In this document: in pieces, positions 17,956 to 26,427 of the stretch
Layout of the letters: each line of letters opens with the position of its first letter
Position numbering within the stretch: the first letter of the stretch is position 1
DNA from: Pseudomonas sp. RIT-PI-q
Lineage (GTDB): Bacteria > Pseudomonadota > Gammaproteobacteria > Pseudomonadales > Pseudomonadaceae
DNA length: 64,000 nucleotides
Assembly (NCBI RefSeq): GCF_001297125.1
Contig: NZ_LHPC01000056.1
Coordinates: 124,001-188,000 of the forward strand
Direction of reading: 5' to 3'
Position numbers and translations under genes: made by a program
Notes under the pieces: generated by a model
The model's database searches: none
Seen by the model: the letters and a program-made list of their open reading frames with translations, nothing else
What the model was told of the DNA's origin: nothing

Positions 17956-18726
17956 TTAGCGGACGACGCCTTCTTCGATCAGCAATTTGAGGATTGCCTC
18001 GGCACCGGCTTGCGCGCTCACGCCTTTGAGCACTTGTCCGCCGCCGCCACTGGCCTTGGCCGTCGCGGCTTTCATGCGGTCGGCGCCGCTCTTGGCCTTG
18101 ATCACTTTCAAGCGTTTAGGCCGTGGCTTGGCCGGTTGCAGGGTGGCGACCGCCAGCAGTTCATCGTCGATCACTTCGACTTCATCCGCTTGCAACACAC
18201 CACGCCGGGCTGGGCCGTAGGCGCTCTGCCGCGGCTTTGGCGCGGCGTTATCCACAGTGGCGAGAAACGGCAGGCGCACTTTCAAGCGCCGGCGTTGACC
18301 GCGCGGCAAGGCTTGCAGCACCAGCGCCGAGCCGCCGTCGATGGACTCGACCTGAGCCAATCCCACCACCAGCGGCCAGCCGAGGCTTTCCGCCAGCAGG
18401 AACGGCAGCATGCCCGAGCCTTCACCGGTTTCTGCCTGGCTGCCGGTCAGCACGACTTGTGCCCCGGCATCACGCAAATAGGCGGTCAAGGCCGGTAGCG
18501 CGTCGGCGCCTTCCGGTTGTTCCAGCACGTGCAGTTGCTCAAGCCCCATGCCCAGATAAGCGCGCAGCGCAGGCTCGGCGACGTCGCCGGCATGCAGCAC
18601 TTGCAAGTTATCCCCAGCCAGTTGCAGACCCAGTTCCACGGCTCGCGCATCCTGCTCGGCGCGACGTGGCCGGCCAGAGGTCGGGTGGGCGCCGATGGAC
18701 ACCAGGCTGATGATTTTCGTGCTCAT
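17956..18726 (-). CDS. Electron transfer flavoprotein beta-like subunit of the dimethylglycine operon
   Basis: 256 residues with the ETF adenine-nucleotide-hydrolase-like fold: IISLVSIGAHPTSGRPRRAEQDARAVELGLQL at the start, then LTGSQAETGEGSGMLPFLLAESLGWP in the family position. It is divergent from housekeeping EtfB and pairs with the ETF alpha-like gene 15 bp upstream. It is equivalent to the PA5400-PA5401 pair. The likely role is to carry electrons from DgcA flavin to DgcB and the quinone pool. A perfect DnaA-type box (18248-18256) lies within it, reading Val-Asp-Asn on the coding strand. Confidence 0.85.
   Translation of the reverse strand: MSTKIISLVSIGAHPTSGRPRRAEQDARAVELGLQLAGDNLQVLHAGDVAEPALRAYLGMGLEQLHVLEQPEGADALPALTAYLRDAGAQVVLTGSQAETGEGSGMLPFLLAESLGWPLVVGLAQVESIDGGSALVLQALPRGQRRRLKVRLPFLATVDNAAPKPRQSAYGPARRGVLQADEVEVIDDELLAVATLQPAKPRPKRLKVIKAKSGADRMKAATAKASGGGGQVLKGVSAQAGAEAILKLLIEEGVVR
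18248..18256 (+). promoter_or_regulatory. TTATCCACA box inside the ETF beta-like gene
   Basis: Perfect DnaA box sequence. The coding strand reads GTG GAT AAC, so it could also arise from ordinary coding constraint. Confidence 0.35.
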
Positions 18727-18741
18727 AACCCTTTCCTTCCC

Positions 18742-19962
18742 TTAAGCCGCATCGCGCTTGGCTTCGTTGCGGTAAGCCTCTACCGCCGCGATCAAGGCTT
18801 GAAGAATCTCGGCGCTCTCGCCGATCACCGACAGGTCGGCCCGTTTGATCATGTCGCAGCCAGGGTCGAGGTTGATCGCCACCACCTTGTCGCAGGCACC
18901 GATGCCTTGCAGGTGCTGGATCGCCCCGGAAATTCCCACGGCCACGTAGACCCGCGCAGTGACCCAGGTGCCAGAGGCGCCGACCTGACGGTCGCGCGCC
19001 ATGAAGCCATCGTCCACCGCCACGCGGGATGCGCCTTCGGTGGCGCCTAGGGCGGCGGCGGTCTGGTGGAACAAATTCCAATCCTTGACCCCGTTGCCGC
19101 CGGAGAAGATGAATTCGGCTTCGGCCATCGGAATCGCCGCCGGGTCCACCGCCACCGCGCCCAAATCCTCGATGCGCGACAAACTGCGCGCCACGCTTGT
19201 GGATAACTCCACCGGCAAGGCTTCGTGACGGGTTTCGCTGACGGGTTCGGCGCACTCGACGGCGGCCAGAATCAACCGCGCAACCGGGCGTGCAAGGTCT
19301 TGCAGGCCAGCACCGGCGCGGCCGATGCACTCTTGATCCTTGACCTGCCAAACCCGCGTGGCCGGGCGTTCGCCCAGCGCGGCAGCAAAACGTCGACCGA
19401 GTTCGCCACCACCGCTGCGGCTGTCCGGCAGCAACCAGTGACGCGGGTTGAACTGGTTATCCACAGCCCGCAGGCCCTGGACCCGTTGTTCCGGTGCATA
19501 ACCGCTGAACTCGTCGCCTTCCAGTACCAGCAGGCGATCGACGCCAGCCGTAGCAAAAGCATTTTCCTTGTGTTCACCGAAGACCACGGCCAACACGGCG
19601 CCATCCGTGCCAGCCAGTTGATGAGCCAGGCCCAGCAAGTCGCGGTCGTGGCTGCTCAAGCGGCCGCCGACCATGTCCGGCACCACGCTGATGTAGAACG
19701 CCGGTGCAGGCACTTGATGCAATGGCAATTGCACTTCAACGGCGGCCGAGCGTTTGCTCGCCCCGCCCTGTTGCGCGCCGCTGCGATCGATGCGCTTGAT
19801 GCCGTTGGGGCCGATAAAACCGATGCCATGAAGATTCTTGCGGATGACGCCGTTAGGCCCCATCCAGCTGTGCTGCGCCGGTTGCATGGCCGCGTGCAGC
19901 GGGTGCAGGCGGTTGCGGGCAATCCATTCGGCGCGGGGGTCGCGGCGGATAATGTCGCTCAT
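18742..19962 (-). CDS. Electron transfer flavoprotein alpha-like subunit of the dimethylglycine operon
   Basis: 406 residues, longer than housekeeping EtfA (about 310) because of an N-terminal extension of about 80 residues (MSDIIRRDPRAEWIARNRLHP onward). The C-terminal FAD domain is clear: VGASGTWVTARVYVAVGISGAIQHLQGIG and AINLDPGCDMIKRADLSVIGE. The ATG overlaps the dgcB stop by one base (TGATG), indicating coupling. It pairs with the beta-like gene that follows. Two perfect TTATCCACA boxes (19198-19206 reverse, 19457-19465) are embedded; the first is read as Leu-Ser-Thr using TTA, a very rare leucine codon in pseudomonads. Confidence 0.87.
   Translation of the reverse strand: MSDIIRRDPRAEWIARNRLHPLHAAMQPAQHSWMGPNGVIRKNLHGIGFIGPNGIKRIDRSGAQQGGASKRSAAVEVQLPLHQVPAPAFYISVVPDMVGGRLSSHDRDLLGLAHQLAGTDGAVLAVVFGEHKENAFATAGVDRLLVLEGDEFSGYAPEQRVQGLRAVDNQFNPRHWLLPDSRSGGGELGRRFAAALGERPATRVWQVKDQECIGRAGAGLQDLARPVARLILAAVECAEPVSETRHEALPVELSTSVARSLSRIEDLGAVAVDPAAIPMAEAEFIFSGGNGVKDWNLFHQTAAALGATEGASRVAVDDGFMARDRQVGASGTWVTARVYVAVGISGAIQHLQGIGACDKVVAINLDPGCDMIKRADLSVIGESAEILQALIAAVEAYRNEAKRDAA
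19198..19206 (-). promoter_or_regulatory. TTATCCACA box inside the ETF alpha-like gene (first)
   Basis: Perfect DnaA box on the minus strand, using the rare leucine codon TTA in frame. Confidence 0.35.
19457..19465 (+). promoter_or_regulatory. TTATCCACA box inside the ETF alpha-like gene (second)
   Basis: Perfect DnaA box, 260 bp from the first one in this gene. The coding strand reads GTG GAT AAC. Confidence 0.35.
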
Positions 19963-21911
19963 CAGTGGGCCTCCGCAGGTTCACGTTTGGCCGGTGTGGA
20001 CGGTTTGCTCGGTGCTTCGTCTTCGAGCAATGCGTCGGCCACCAGTTCGGCGATGTCCTTGATCAATGGCCGTGGTTCAACCACGCCTTCGAGCATCGCG
20101 GTGCATTGTGGACAGCCCACGGCGACCAGTTCGGCGCCGGTTTCGCGGATGTCTTCCATGCGCATGTCGGGGATCCGTTGCTTGCCCGGAATGTCAGTGA
20201 TCGGCGCGCCGCCACCGCCGCCACAGCAGCGTGAACGGAAACCGGAGCGTTGCATCTCTTTCACTTCAATCCCGAGGGCGCGCAGCACTTCACGCGGTGC
20301 CTCGTATTCGCCGTTATAGCGGCCGAGGTAGCACGGATCGTGATAGGTCACGCTGCTGCCTTTGTGCTGACCGAGGTTCAGGGCGCCAGCGCCGATGATT
20401 TCAGCCATGTAGGTGCTGTGGTGCTGCACGAGGTAGTTGCCGTCGAAGGCGCCGTATTCGTTTTTCAGCACATGGAAGCTGTGCGGGTCGCAGGTGACGA
20501 TGCGGTTGAAGCTGTATTTGGCCAGGGTCTGGATGTTGCGCTTGGCCAACAGCTGGAACGTCGCTTCGTCGCCCAGGCGTCGGGCCACGTCACCGCTGTC
20601 GCGTTCTTCAAGACCGAGCACGGCGAAGTCGACCTTGGCCGCTTTCAGCACTTTGACGAAGGCGCGCAAGGTGCGCTGGTTGCGCATGTCGAAAGCACCG
20701 TCGCCGACCCAGAACAGAACGTCGACCGACTTCTTCTCGCTCATCAGCGTGAGGTTCAAATCCGCCGCCCAGTTCATCCGTCCGCCCGGGGCGAAGCCGC
20801 CCGGGTTGTCGGTGGCGATCAGGTTTTCCAGGACTTCGGCGCCCTTGTTCGGGGTCGCGCCTTTTTCCAAAGTCAGATGGCGGCGCATGTCGACGATGGC
20901 ATCGACGTGCTCGATCATCATCGGGCATTCCTCGACGCAGGCACGGCAGGTGGTGCACGACCACAAGGTTTCAGCGTCGACCAGGCCATTGACGATCGGC
21001 TGATGCGGATTACCCGCATGCTCGCCAATCGCCTTGCCCGGATACGGGCTGCCGGCGAACTTGGCGTCGGTGCCACCAGCGAGGCCGACCACCATGTCTT
21101 GAATCAGTTTTTTCGGGTTCAGCGGTTGGCCAGCGGCGAATGCCGGGCAGGCAGCTTCGCACTTACCGCACTGCACGCAGGCGTCGAAGCCGAGCAGTTG
21201 GTTCCAGGTGAAATCCTTGGGTTTTTCCACACCCAATGGCGCAGTCGGATCGTTTAGATCCAGCGGTTTCAAACCGGTGGAACGGCCGCCATTAAAGCGC
21301 TCGGCGCGACGGTGCCCGGCCAGGTGCAAGGCACCGGCGAAGGCGTGCTTCATCGGCCCGCCCCAGGTCATGCCGAAGAACAATTCGCTAACGCCCCACA
21401 ACACACCGACGCCGAGGACCGCCGCTACCAACCAACCGCCGAAGTTTTCCGGGAGGATGCCGGCGACCGGCAAGGTCACCAGGAAGAACGACGCCGAGAA
21501 CGCCAGCAAGCTTTTCGGCAGGCGCATCCACGGGCCTTTGGACAGACGGGCCGGTGGGTTGCGTCGACGCAAGTAAACAAAAATCGCACCGACGAACATC
21601 ACCGCCGTCATCAACAGCAGTGCATAGCCGAGGAAGCGGTTATGCAGGCCGAAACCGTGTACCACAATCGCCAGCACGATCGACGCCACCGCACCACCCG
21701 CCGTGGCGACGTGGGTGTTGGCGATGTATTTGTCCCGCGCGACGACGTGGTGCAAGTCGACCATGTAGCGCTTGGGCATGGCCAGCAGGCCGCCGATCAG
21801 GTCGACTTTCGAAGCCCGGCCCCGGCGCCACATAGCCACCCGCCGCAACGCGCCCAGGACAGCCAGGCCCAGGGCAGCGAACAACAGGATTGGAAGAAGG
21901 GTGTTCAACAT
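19962..21911 (-). CDS. dgcB: Dimethylglycine demethylase, iron-sulfur membrane subunit
   Basis: 649 residues. Four to five membrane segments occupy residues 1-180. Two 4Fe-4S sites follow: CVQCGKCEAACP (Cys245, 248, 251, 255) and CTTCRACVEECP (Cys319, 322, 325, 329). The C-terminal half has heterodisulfide-reductase-type CCG domains, ending HDPCYLGRYNGEY and RSRCCGGGGGAP. This build suggests it accepts electrons from DgcA through the ETF pair and reduces quinone at the membrane. It overlaps the downstream ETF alpha-like gene. Equivalent to PA5399. Confidence 0.93.
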   Translation of the reverse strand: MLNTLLPILLFAALGLAVLGALRRVAMWRRGRASKVDLIGGLLAMPKRYMVDLHHVVARDKYIANTHVATAGGAVASIVLAIVVHGFGLHNRFLGYALLLMTAVMFVGAIFVYLRRRNPPARLSKGPWMRLPKSLLAFSASFFLVTLPVAGILPENFGGWLVAAVLGVGVLWGVSELFFGMTWGGPMKHAFAGALHLAGHRRAERFNGGRSTGLKPLDLNDPTAPLGVEKPKDFTWNQLLGFDACVQCGKCEAACPAFAAGQPLNPKKLIQDMVVGLAGGTDAKFAGSPYPGKAIGEHAGNPHQPIVNGLVDAETLWSCTTCRACVEECPMMIEHVDAIVDMRRHLTLEKGATPNKGAEVLENLIATDNPGGFAPGGRMNWAADLNLTLMSEKKSVDVLFWVGDGAFDMRNQRTLRAFVKVLKAAKVDFAVLGLEERDSGDVARRLGDEATFQLLAKRNIQTLAKYSFNRIVTCDPHSFHVLKNEYGAFDGNYLVQHHSTYMAEIIGAGALNLGQHKGSSVTYHDPCYLGRYNGEYEAPREVLRALGIEVKEMQRSGFRSRCCGGGGGAPITDIPGKQRIPDMRMEDIRETGAELVAVGCPQCTAMLEGVVEPRPLIKDIAELVADALLEDEAPSKPSTPAKREPAEAH

Positions 21912-21939
21912 GGTGGAGCTCCCAAAGACCTCGGGGTCT

Positions 21940-22028
21940 CGTGGGAGCCGGCTTGCTGGCGATTCAGACGACGCAATGGATCAGACAAACCGCGTTATCG
22001 TTCATCGCCAGCAAGCCGGCTCCTACAG
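21940..22028. repeat. REPIN
   Basis: Inverted pair of GTGGGAGCCGGCTTGCTGGCGA type in the 126 bp between dgcA and dgcB. Confidence 0.9.
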
Positions 22029-22037
22029 AAGGTTGGC

Positions 22038-24098
22038 TTAGAAATCCTTGCACAGCCGCAGCGCGTCGTAGATCGCCGCGTGGGTGTTGCGTTGCGCCAC
22101 GCAATCGCCGATGCGGAACAGCAAGTAGCCGTCGCCCGCCTGGCTCAGCGAAGGTTGCGGCTTGATCGCGAACAGGGCTTCGATGTCCATCTGGCCTTTG
22201 TTGCGAGAGCCTTCCTTCAGGGCGTAGTAGATTTCTTCGTCCGGCCGCACGCCGTTTTCGACAACGACCTGGTCCCCCACCCGCTCCTCTTTGGCGCCGG
22301 TGTATTCGTTTTCCAGCACCGCCACCAGCTTGTCGCCTTCGCGGTAGACCTTCTCCAGCATCATATCGCCGGTCATGATCACTTCTTTGGGGTACATGCT
22401 GCGGTAGTACGTCGGGAACGATGTCCCGCCAATCGCCACGCCCGGTTTGATGTCGTCAGTGACGATCTCGACCTGGCTGCCTTTGTCGGCGAGGAAGTCG
22501 GCGGCGGACATCCCGGTGAACTCGCAAATGGTGTCGTAGACCAGCACGTTCTTGCCCGGTGCAACCTTGCCATCGAGGATGTCCCAGCTGCTGACCACCA
22601 GGCCTTCCGCCGCGCCCCAGTGTTCGTTCTGCTCCAGGAACGGATGGCCGCCGACGGCCAGCACCACGACGTCTGGACGCAGGTCGAGAATGGTCGCCGC
22701 ATCCGCCGCCACGCCAAGGCGCAGGTCGACTTTCAGACGCGCCAGCTCAAGCTGGAACCAGCGAGTGATACCGGCGATCTGGTCCCGTTGCGGGGCTTTC
22801 GAGGCCGTAGTGATCTGCCCACCGATGAATTCTTTTTTCTCGAACAGGGTCACGTCGTGGCCACGTTCGGCCGACACGCGAGCCGCTTCCATCCCCGCAG
22901 GACCGGCACCGACCACCACGACTTTGCGTTTCACACCGGTCGATTTCTCGATGATGTGCGGCACGCCCATGTATTCACGGGAAGTCGCGGCGTTCTGGAT
23001 GCACAAAACGTCCAGACCCTGGTACTGACGGTCGATGCAATAGTTGGCGCCGACGCATTGTTTGATCTGGTCGACCTGGCCCATTTTGATCTTGGCGATC
23101 AGGTGCGGGTCGGCGATGTGGGCGCGGGTCATGCCGACCATGTCGACGTAGCCGCCTTCCAGAATACGGGTCGCCTGGTTCGGGTCCTTGATGTTCTGCG
23201 CAGGCAGAACCGGGGCCTTGACCACTTCCTTGATACCGGCGGCCAGGTGCAGGAACGGCTCCGGTGGATAACTCATGTTCGGGATAACGTTGGCCAGGGT
23301 GTTGTGGGTGTCGCAACCCGAGCCGACCACGCCGATGAAGTCGATCATGCCGGTGTCGTCGTAATACTTGGCGATCTGCTTCATGTCCTCGTGGGACAAG
23401 CCGTCCGGGTGGAATTCGTCACCGCACAGACGGATCCCGACGCAGAAATCCGGGCCGACTTCAGCCCGCACGGCCTTCAATACTTCGAGGCCGAAACGCA
23501 TGCGGTTTTCGAAGCTGCCGCCCCATTCGTCGGTACGCTTGTTGACGCGCGGGCTCCAGAACTGGTCGATCATGTGCTGGTGCACGGCCGACAGTTCGAT
23601 GCCGTCCAGGCCCCCGGCCTTGGCGCGGCCCGCCGCAGTGGCGTAGTGGCCGATCCCGCGCCAGATTTCTTCCGGCTCGATGGTTTTGCAGGTCGCACGG
23701 TGCACCGGCTCGCGGATGCCCGACGGCGACAGCAGGGTTGGCCAATGCTCGCCGTCCCAACGTGAACGTCGACCCATGTGGGTAATCTGGATCATGATCT
23801 TGGCGCCATGCTTGTGCATGGCGTCGGCCAGGTTCTGGAAGTGCGGAATGATCCGGTCGTCGGCCAGGTTGACCGACTTCCACCAGCCTTGCGGGCTGTC
23901 GATGGCCACACTAGAGGAACCGCCGCAAATCGCCAGGCCGATCCCGCCCTTGGCTTTCTCTTCGTAATACTTGACGTACCGGTCGGTGGTCATGCCGCCG
24001 TCGGTGGCATAGACCTCGGCGTGCGCGGTGCTGAGCACGCGGTTACGGATGGTCAGTTTGCCGATCTGGATCGGCTGGAACATTGCTTCGAAAGCCAT
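22038..24098 (-). CDS. dgcA: Dimethylglycine demethylase, flavin subunit
   Basis: 686 residues of the old-yellow-enzyme / trimethylamine-dehydrogenase family. The N-terminal FMN TIM barrel has the MIQITHMGRRSRWD and SAVHQHMIDQFWSPRVNKRTDEWGG motifs. An iron-sulfur region follows (Cys348, Cys354, Cys366), then an FAD/NAD domain starting KVVVVGAGPAGMEAARV at about 392. It converts dimethylglycine to sarcosine, releasing formaldehyde. The cluster motif reads CVGANYC, so the second cysteine of the usual C-x2-C-x2-C pattern is alanine here. It is 15 bp downstream of the DUF5943 gene. Confidence 0.94.
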   Translation of the reverse strand: MAFEAMFQPIQIGKLTIRNRVLSTAHAEVYATDGGMTTDRYVKYYEEKAKGGIGLAICGGSSSVAIDSPQGWWKSVNLADDRIIPHFQNLADAMHKHGAKIMIQITHMGRRSRWDGEHWPTLLSPSGIREPVHRATCKTIEPEEIWRGIGHYATAAGRAKAGGLDGIELSAVHQHMIDQFWSPRVNKRTDEWGGSFENRMRFGLEVLKAVRAEVGPDFCVGIRLCGDEFHPDGLSHEDMKQIAKYYDDTGMIDFIGVVGSGCDTHNTLANVIPNMSYPPEPFLHLAAGIKEVVKAPVLPAQNIKDPNQATRILEGGYVDMVGMTRAHIADPHLIAKIKMGQVDQIKQCVGANYCIDRQYQGLDVLCIQNAATSREYMGVPHIIEKSTGVKRKVVVVGAGPAGMEAARVSAERGHDVTLFEKKEFIGGQITTASKAPQRDQIAGITRWFQLELARLKVDLRLGVAADAATILDLRPDVVVLAVGGHPFLEQNEHWGAAEGLVVSSWDILDGKVAPGKNVLVYDTICEFTGMSAADFLADKGSQVEIVTDDIKPGVAIGGTSFPTYYRSMYPKEVIMTGDMMLEKVYREGDKLVAVLENEYTGAKEERVGDQVVVENGVRPDEEIYYALKEGSRNKGQMDIEALFAIKPQPSLSQAGDGYLLFRIGDCVAQRNTHAAIYDALRLCKDF

Positions 24099-24113
24099 GG
24101 CGGGGTCCTCGAC

Positions 24114-24644
24114 TTACAACGGCTTGACGGTGAACAAACCGTCGTCGTGGCCTTCTTCGGAGCCACCGTAGACTTGTTCGGCAACGGTGCGGATCTTGCT
24201 GCCGCGGGCTTGCAGAATCTGGTCCATGGCACCGGCAAACCAGCCAGTGAACATGTAGTCGACCTTGCGCCCGACCTTGCCGTACACATAGACGAATGCC
24301 GAGTGTTCGAGCTTGACGCTGGCGGTGCCTTTGTCGAGGTCGATGTCCTGGATCTTGAACAGGCCCCAGCCGCGTTGCGACAGGCGCTTCATGTAGTGCT
24401 CGAACACCGCGACGCCTTCCAGGCCGTGGCATTCAGCTTCTTTCTCACACCAGTGCCAGGCGGACTTGTAGCCGGCCTTGTAGAGGATTTCGGCGTAGGC
24501 GTCGGCGCCCAGCACTTCCTCGATGCCCATGTGGTTGTTGACGAAGAAATGGCGCGGCACGTACAGCATCGGCAGGGCGTCGGAGGTCCAGACACCGGTT
24601 TCGCTGTCGACTTCGATAGGCAATTGCGGGGCGATCTTGGCCAT
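24114..24644 (-). CDS. DUF5943 protein of the dimethylglycine operon
   Basis: 176 residues, equivalent to PA5397. No catalytic motif is recognised. The segment IEEVLGADAYAEILYKAGYKSAWHWCEKEAECHGLEGVAVFEHYMKRLSQRGWG resembles small-molecule-binding V4R/4-vinyl-reductase-like folds in pattern only. Conserved Cys and His (WHWCEKEAECHG) could bind a metal. It lies 15 bp upstream of dgcA on the same strand, so a role in dimethylglycine demethylation, formaldehyde handling or enzyme assembly is inferred. GAGTTAAGTTTCC lies before the ATG. Function unknown. Confidence 0.8.
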   Translation of the reverse strand: MAKIAPQLPIEVDSETGVWTSDALPMLYVPRHFFVNNHMGIEEVLGADAYAEILYKAGYKSAWHWCEKEAECHGLEGVAVFEHYMKRLSQRGWGLFKIQDIDLDKGTASVKLEHSAFVYVYGKVGRKVDYMFTGWFAGAMDQILQARGSKIRTVAEQVYGGSEEGHDDGLFTVKPL

Positions 24645-24693
24645 GGAAACTTAACTCCAGAAAAATTCGTTGTGTTGTCGTGCCGTAGCATCC

Positions 24694-24795
24694 GTAGCAG
24701 CTGTCGAGCTTGCGAGGCTGCGTCGGGCTGCGAAGCGGCCCCAGAGGGCGGTCCTGCGGACCGCAACGCAGCCTCGTGCCTCGGCAGCTGCTACA
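24694..24795. repeat. Long hairpin repeat, CTGTAGCAGCTG family
   Basis: GTAGCAGCTGTCGAGCTTGCGAGGCTGCG and its near-inverse CGCAGCCTCGTGCCTCGGCAGCTGCTAC bracket GCGGCCCC...GGACCGC. This family differs from the GTAGGAGCGAGC REPINs and recurs at 52369 and 63412. It lies between the dipeptidase and DUF5943 genes. Confidence 0.85.
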
Positions 24796-24813
24796 GGGTT
24801 CGTTTGAGAGGGC

Positions 24814-25791
24814 TTACTCGCCCCAGACGTCTTTCAAGACGTTGACCCAGTTCTCGCCCATGATCTTGCGGACCACGCGCTCAGAATGGCCGCGCTTGAG
24901 CAGGGTTTCGGTCAGGTTCGGGAACTCGCCGACGGTGCGGATGCCCAGCGGGTTGATGATCTTGCCGAAGCTGGTCAGGCGGCGGGCGTAGCCCTTGTCA
25001 TGGGTCAGGTATTCAAAGAAGTCCTGGCCATGGCCCTGGGTGAAGTCGGTGCCGATGCCGATGGCGTCTTCGCCGACAATGTTCATGGTGTATTCGATGG
25101 CTTCGGCGTAGTCGTCGATGGTCGAATCGATGCCTTTGGCCAGGAACGGCGCAAACATGGTCACGCCGACGAAACCGCCGTGGTCGGCAATGAACTTCAG
25201 CTCTTCATCGGATTTGTTGCGCGGGTGAATTTTCAGACCCGACGGCAGGCAGTGGGAGTAGCACACCGGCTTCTTCGATTCGAGGATGACTTCTTCGGAG
25301 GTCTTGGATCCGACGTGGGACAGGTCGCACATCACGCCAACGCGGTTCATCTCGGCGACGATTTCACGACCGAAGCCCGACAGGCCGCCATCGCGCTCAT
25401 AGCAACCAGTACCGACCAGGTTCTGCGTGTTGTAGCACATCTGCACAATACCGACGCCCAGTTGCTTGAACACCTCGACATAGCCGATCTGGTCTTCGAA
25501 GGCATGAGCATTCTGGAAGCCGAAAAGGATGCCGGTCTTGCCCTGCTCCTTGGCTTTGCGGATGTCGGCGGTGGTGCGCACCGGAATCACCAGGTCGCTG
25601 TTCTCGCGGATCAGCTTCTGGCTGGCGGCGATGTTATTGACGGTGGCCTGGAAGCCCTCCCACACCGACACGGTGCAGTTGGCCGCGGTCAGACCGCCCT
25701 TGCGCATGTCTTCAAACAGCTCGCGGTTCCACTTGGCAATAATCAGCCCGTCGATAACGATGCTGTCGGCGTGCAATTCGGCTGGGCTCAT
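24814..25791 (-). CDS. Membrane dipeptidase (peptidase M19) family protein
   Basis: 325 residues. The start MSPAELHADSIVIDGLIIAKWN at 25791 matches the family N-terminus; a longer in-frame reading adds low-complexity sequence. Metallo-hydrolase motifs are visible: the metal-ligand Glu in YNTQNLVGTGCYE/ISN-equivalent region, CDLSHVGSKTSEEVI, CYSHCLP and IGIGTDFTQG. The first motif of renal-dipeptidase proteins is usually DGHND; here it is VIDGLIIAKW, so a canonical N-terminal metal pair may be altered. Equivalent to PA5396 and the first gene of the operon leading to dgcAB. The substrate is unknown; a link to N-methylated or glycine-containing dipeptides is only inferred. Confidence 0.85.
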   Translation of the reverse strand: MSPAELHADSIVIDGLIIAKWNRELFEDMRKGGLTAANCTVSVWEGFQATVNNIAASQKLIRENSDLVIPVRTTADIRKAKEQGKTGILFGFQNAHAFEDQIGYVEVFKQLGVGIVQMCYNTQNLVGTGCYERDGGLSGFGREIVAEMNRVGVMCDLSHVGSKTSEEVILESKKPVCYSHCLPSGLKIHPRNKSDEELKFIADHGGFVGVTMFAPFLAKGIDSTIDDYAEAIEYTMNIVGEDAIGIGTDFTQGHGQDFFEYLTHDKGYARRLTSFGKIINPLGIRTVGEFPNLTETLLKRGHSERVVRKIMGENWVNVLKDVWGE

Positions 25792-26025
25792 CAGGCTGTC
25801 CCCTATTAGCGATTCATGCGCCGAATCGTGTGCCGGCGCTTTGGGGCCAGCATATGCCTGAGGGGCGGGGCAGCCGGGTGCAAAAACGACAGGGGGTTTG
25901 CCGAAAGCGTCAATACGCGACAAAGGGTCTCGCCAGGGGCTGTTTGCCAACCTGTTCTTTCCCCGGAACTTGGGCCAGAATTCGCCGCATCACTGGATAG
26001 CATTGAAAAATGGGGCTGCGGCGTA

Positions 26026-26427
26026 ATGAGAACGATCTTCCTGGCTTTGGCATTGATAGCGACCGGCGTACAGGCGGCTGAAGAGTCCGACAACAACCCG
26101 TGCGATGCCGTCGAAAACGACGTCCAGACCCTGGAATGCTCGGTCTACAGCAGAACCACCGCCGAAGACCTGCTCAAAGACAACTACCAGGGCCTGACCG
26201 AGCGCATGCAAACGGCCTATGGCAAGAACCCGGCGCAACTGACCGACATCACAGCCAAACTCAAGGCCGCCCAACAGCAGTGGCTGAAGACCCGGGACGC
26301 GGATTGCGCGGTGGAAGCATTCCCGGCGACGAGCGGTAGCAAGGCGTTCACCATTGCGCAGAATGATTGCATCGCGCGGATGAGTGATGAACGGTCGGAG
26401 TTTTTGGAGTCGATTGGGCAGGAGTAA
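26026..26427 (+). CDS. LprI-like (DUF1311) lysozyme-inhibitor family protein
   Basis: 133 residues. A signal peptide is visible (MRTIFLALALIATGVQA, then AEESDN). The mature part contains four cysteines and the family pattern ITAKLKAAQQQWLKTRDADCAVEA ... AQNDCIARMSDERSEFLES. These small periplasmic proteins include LprI, a lysozyme inhibitor of Mycobacterium, but most are untested. The start at 26026 gives a clean signal peptide; the long upstream extension does not. It is divergent from the dipeptidase operon. Confidence 0.82.
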   Translation: MRTIFLALALIATGVQAAEESDNNPCDAVENDVQTLECSVYSRTTAEDLLKDNYQGLTERMQTAYGKNPAQLTDITAKLKAAQQQWLKTRDADCAVEAFPATSGSKAFTIAQNDCIARMSDERSEFLESIGQE

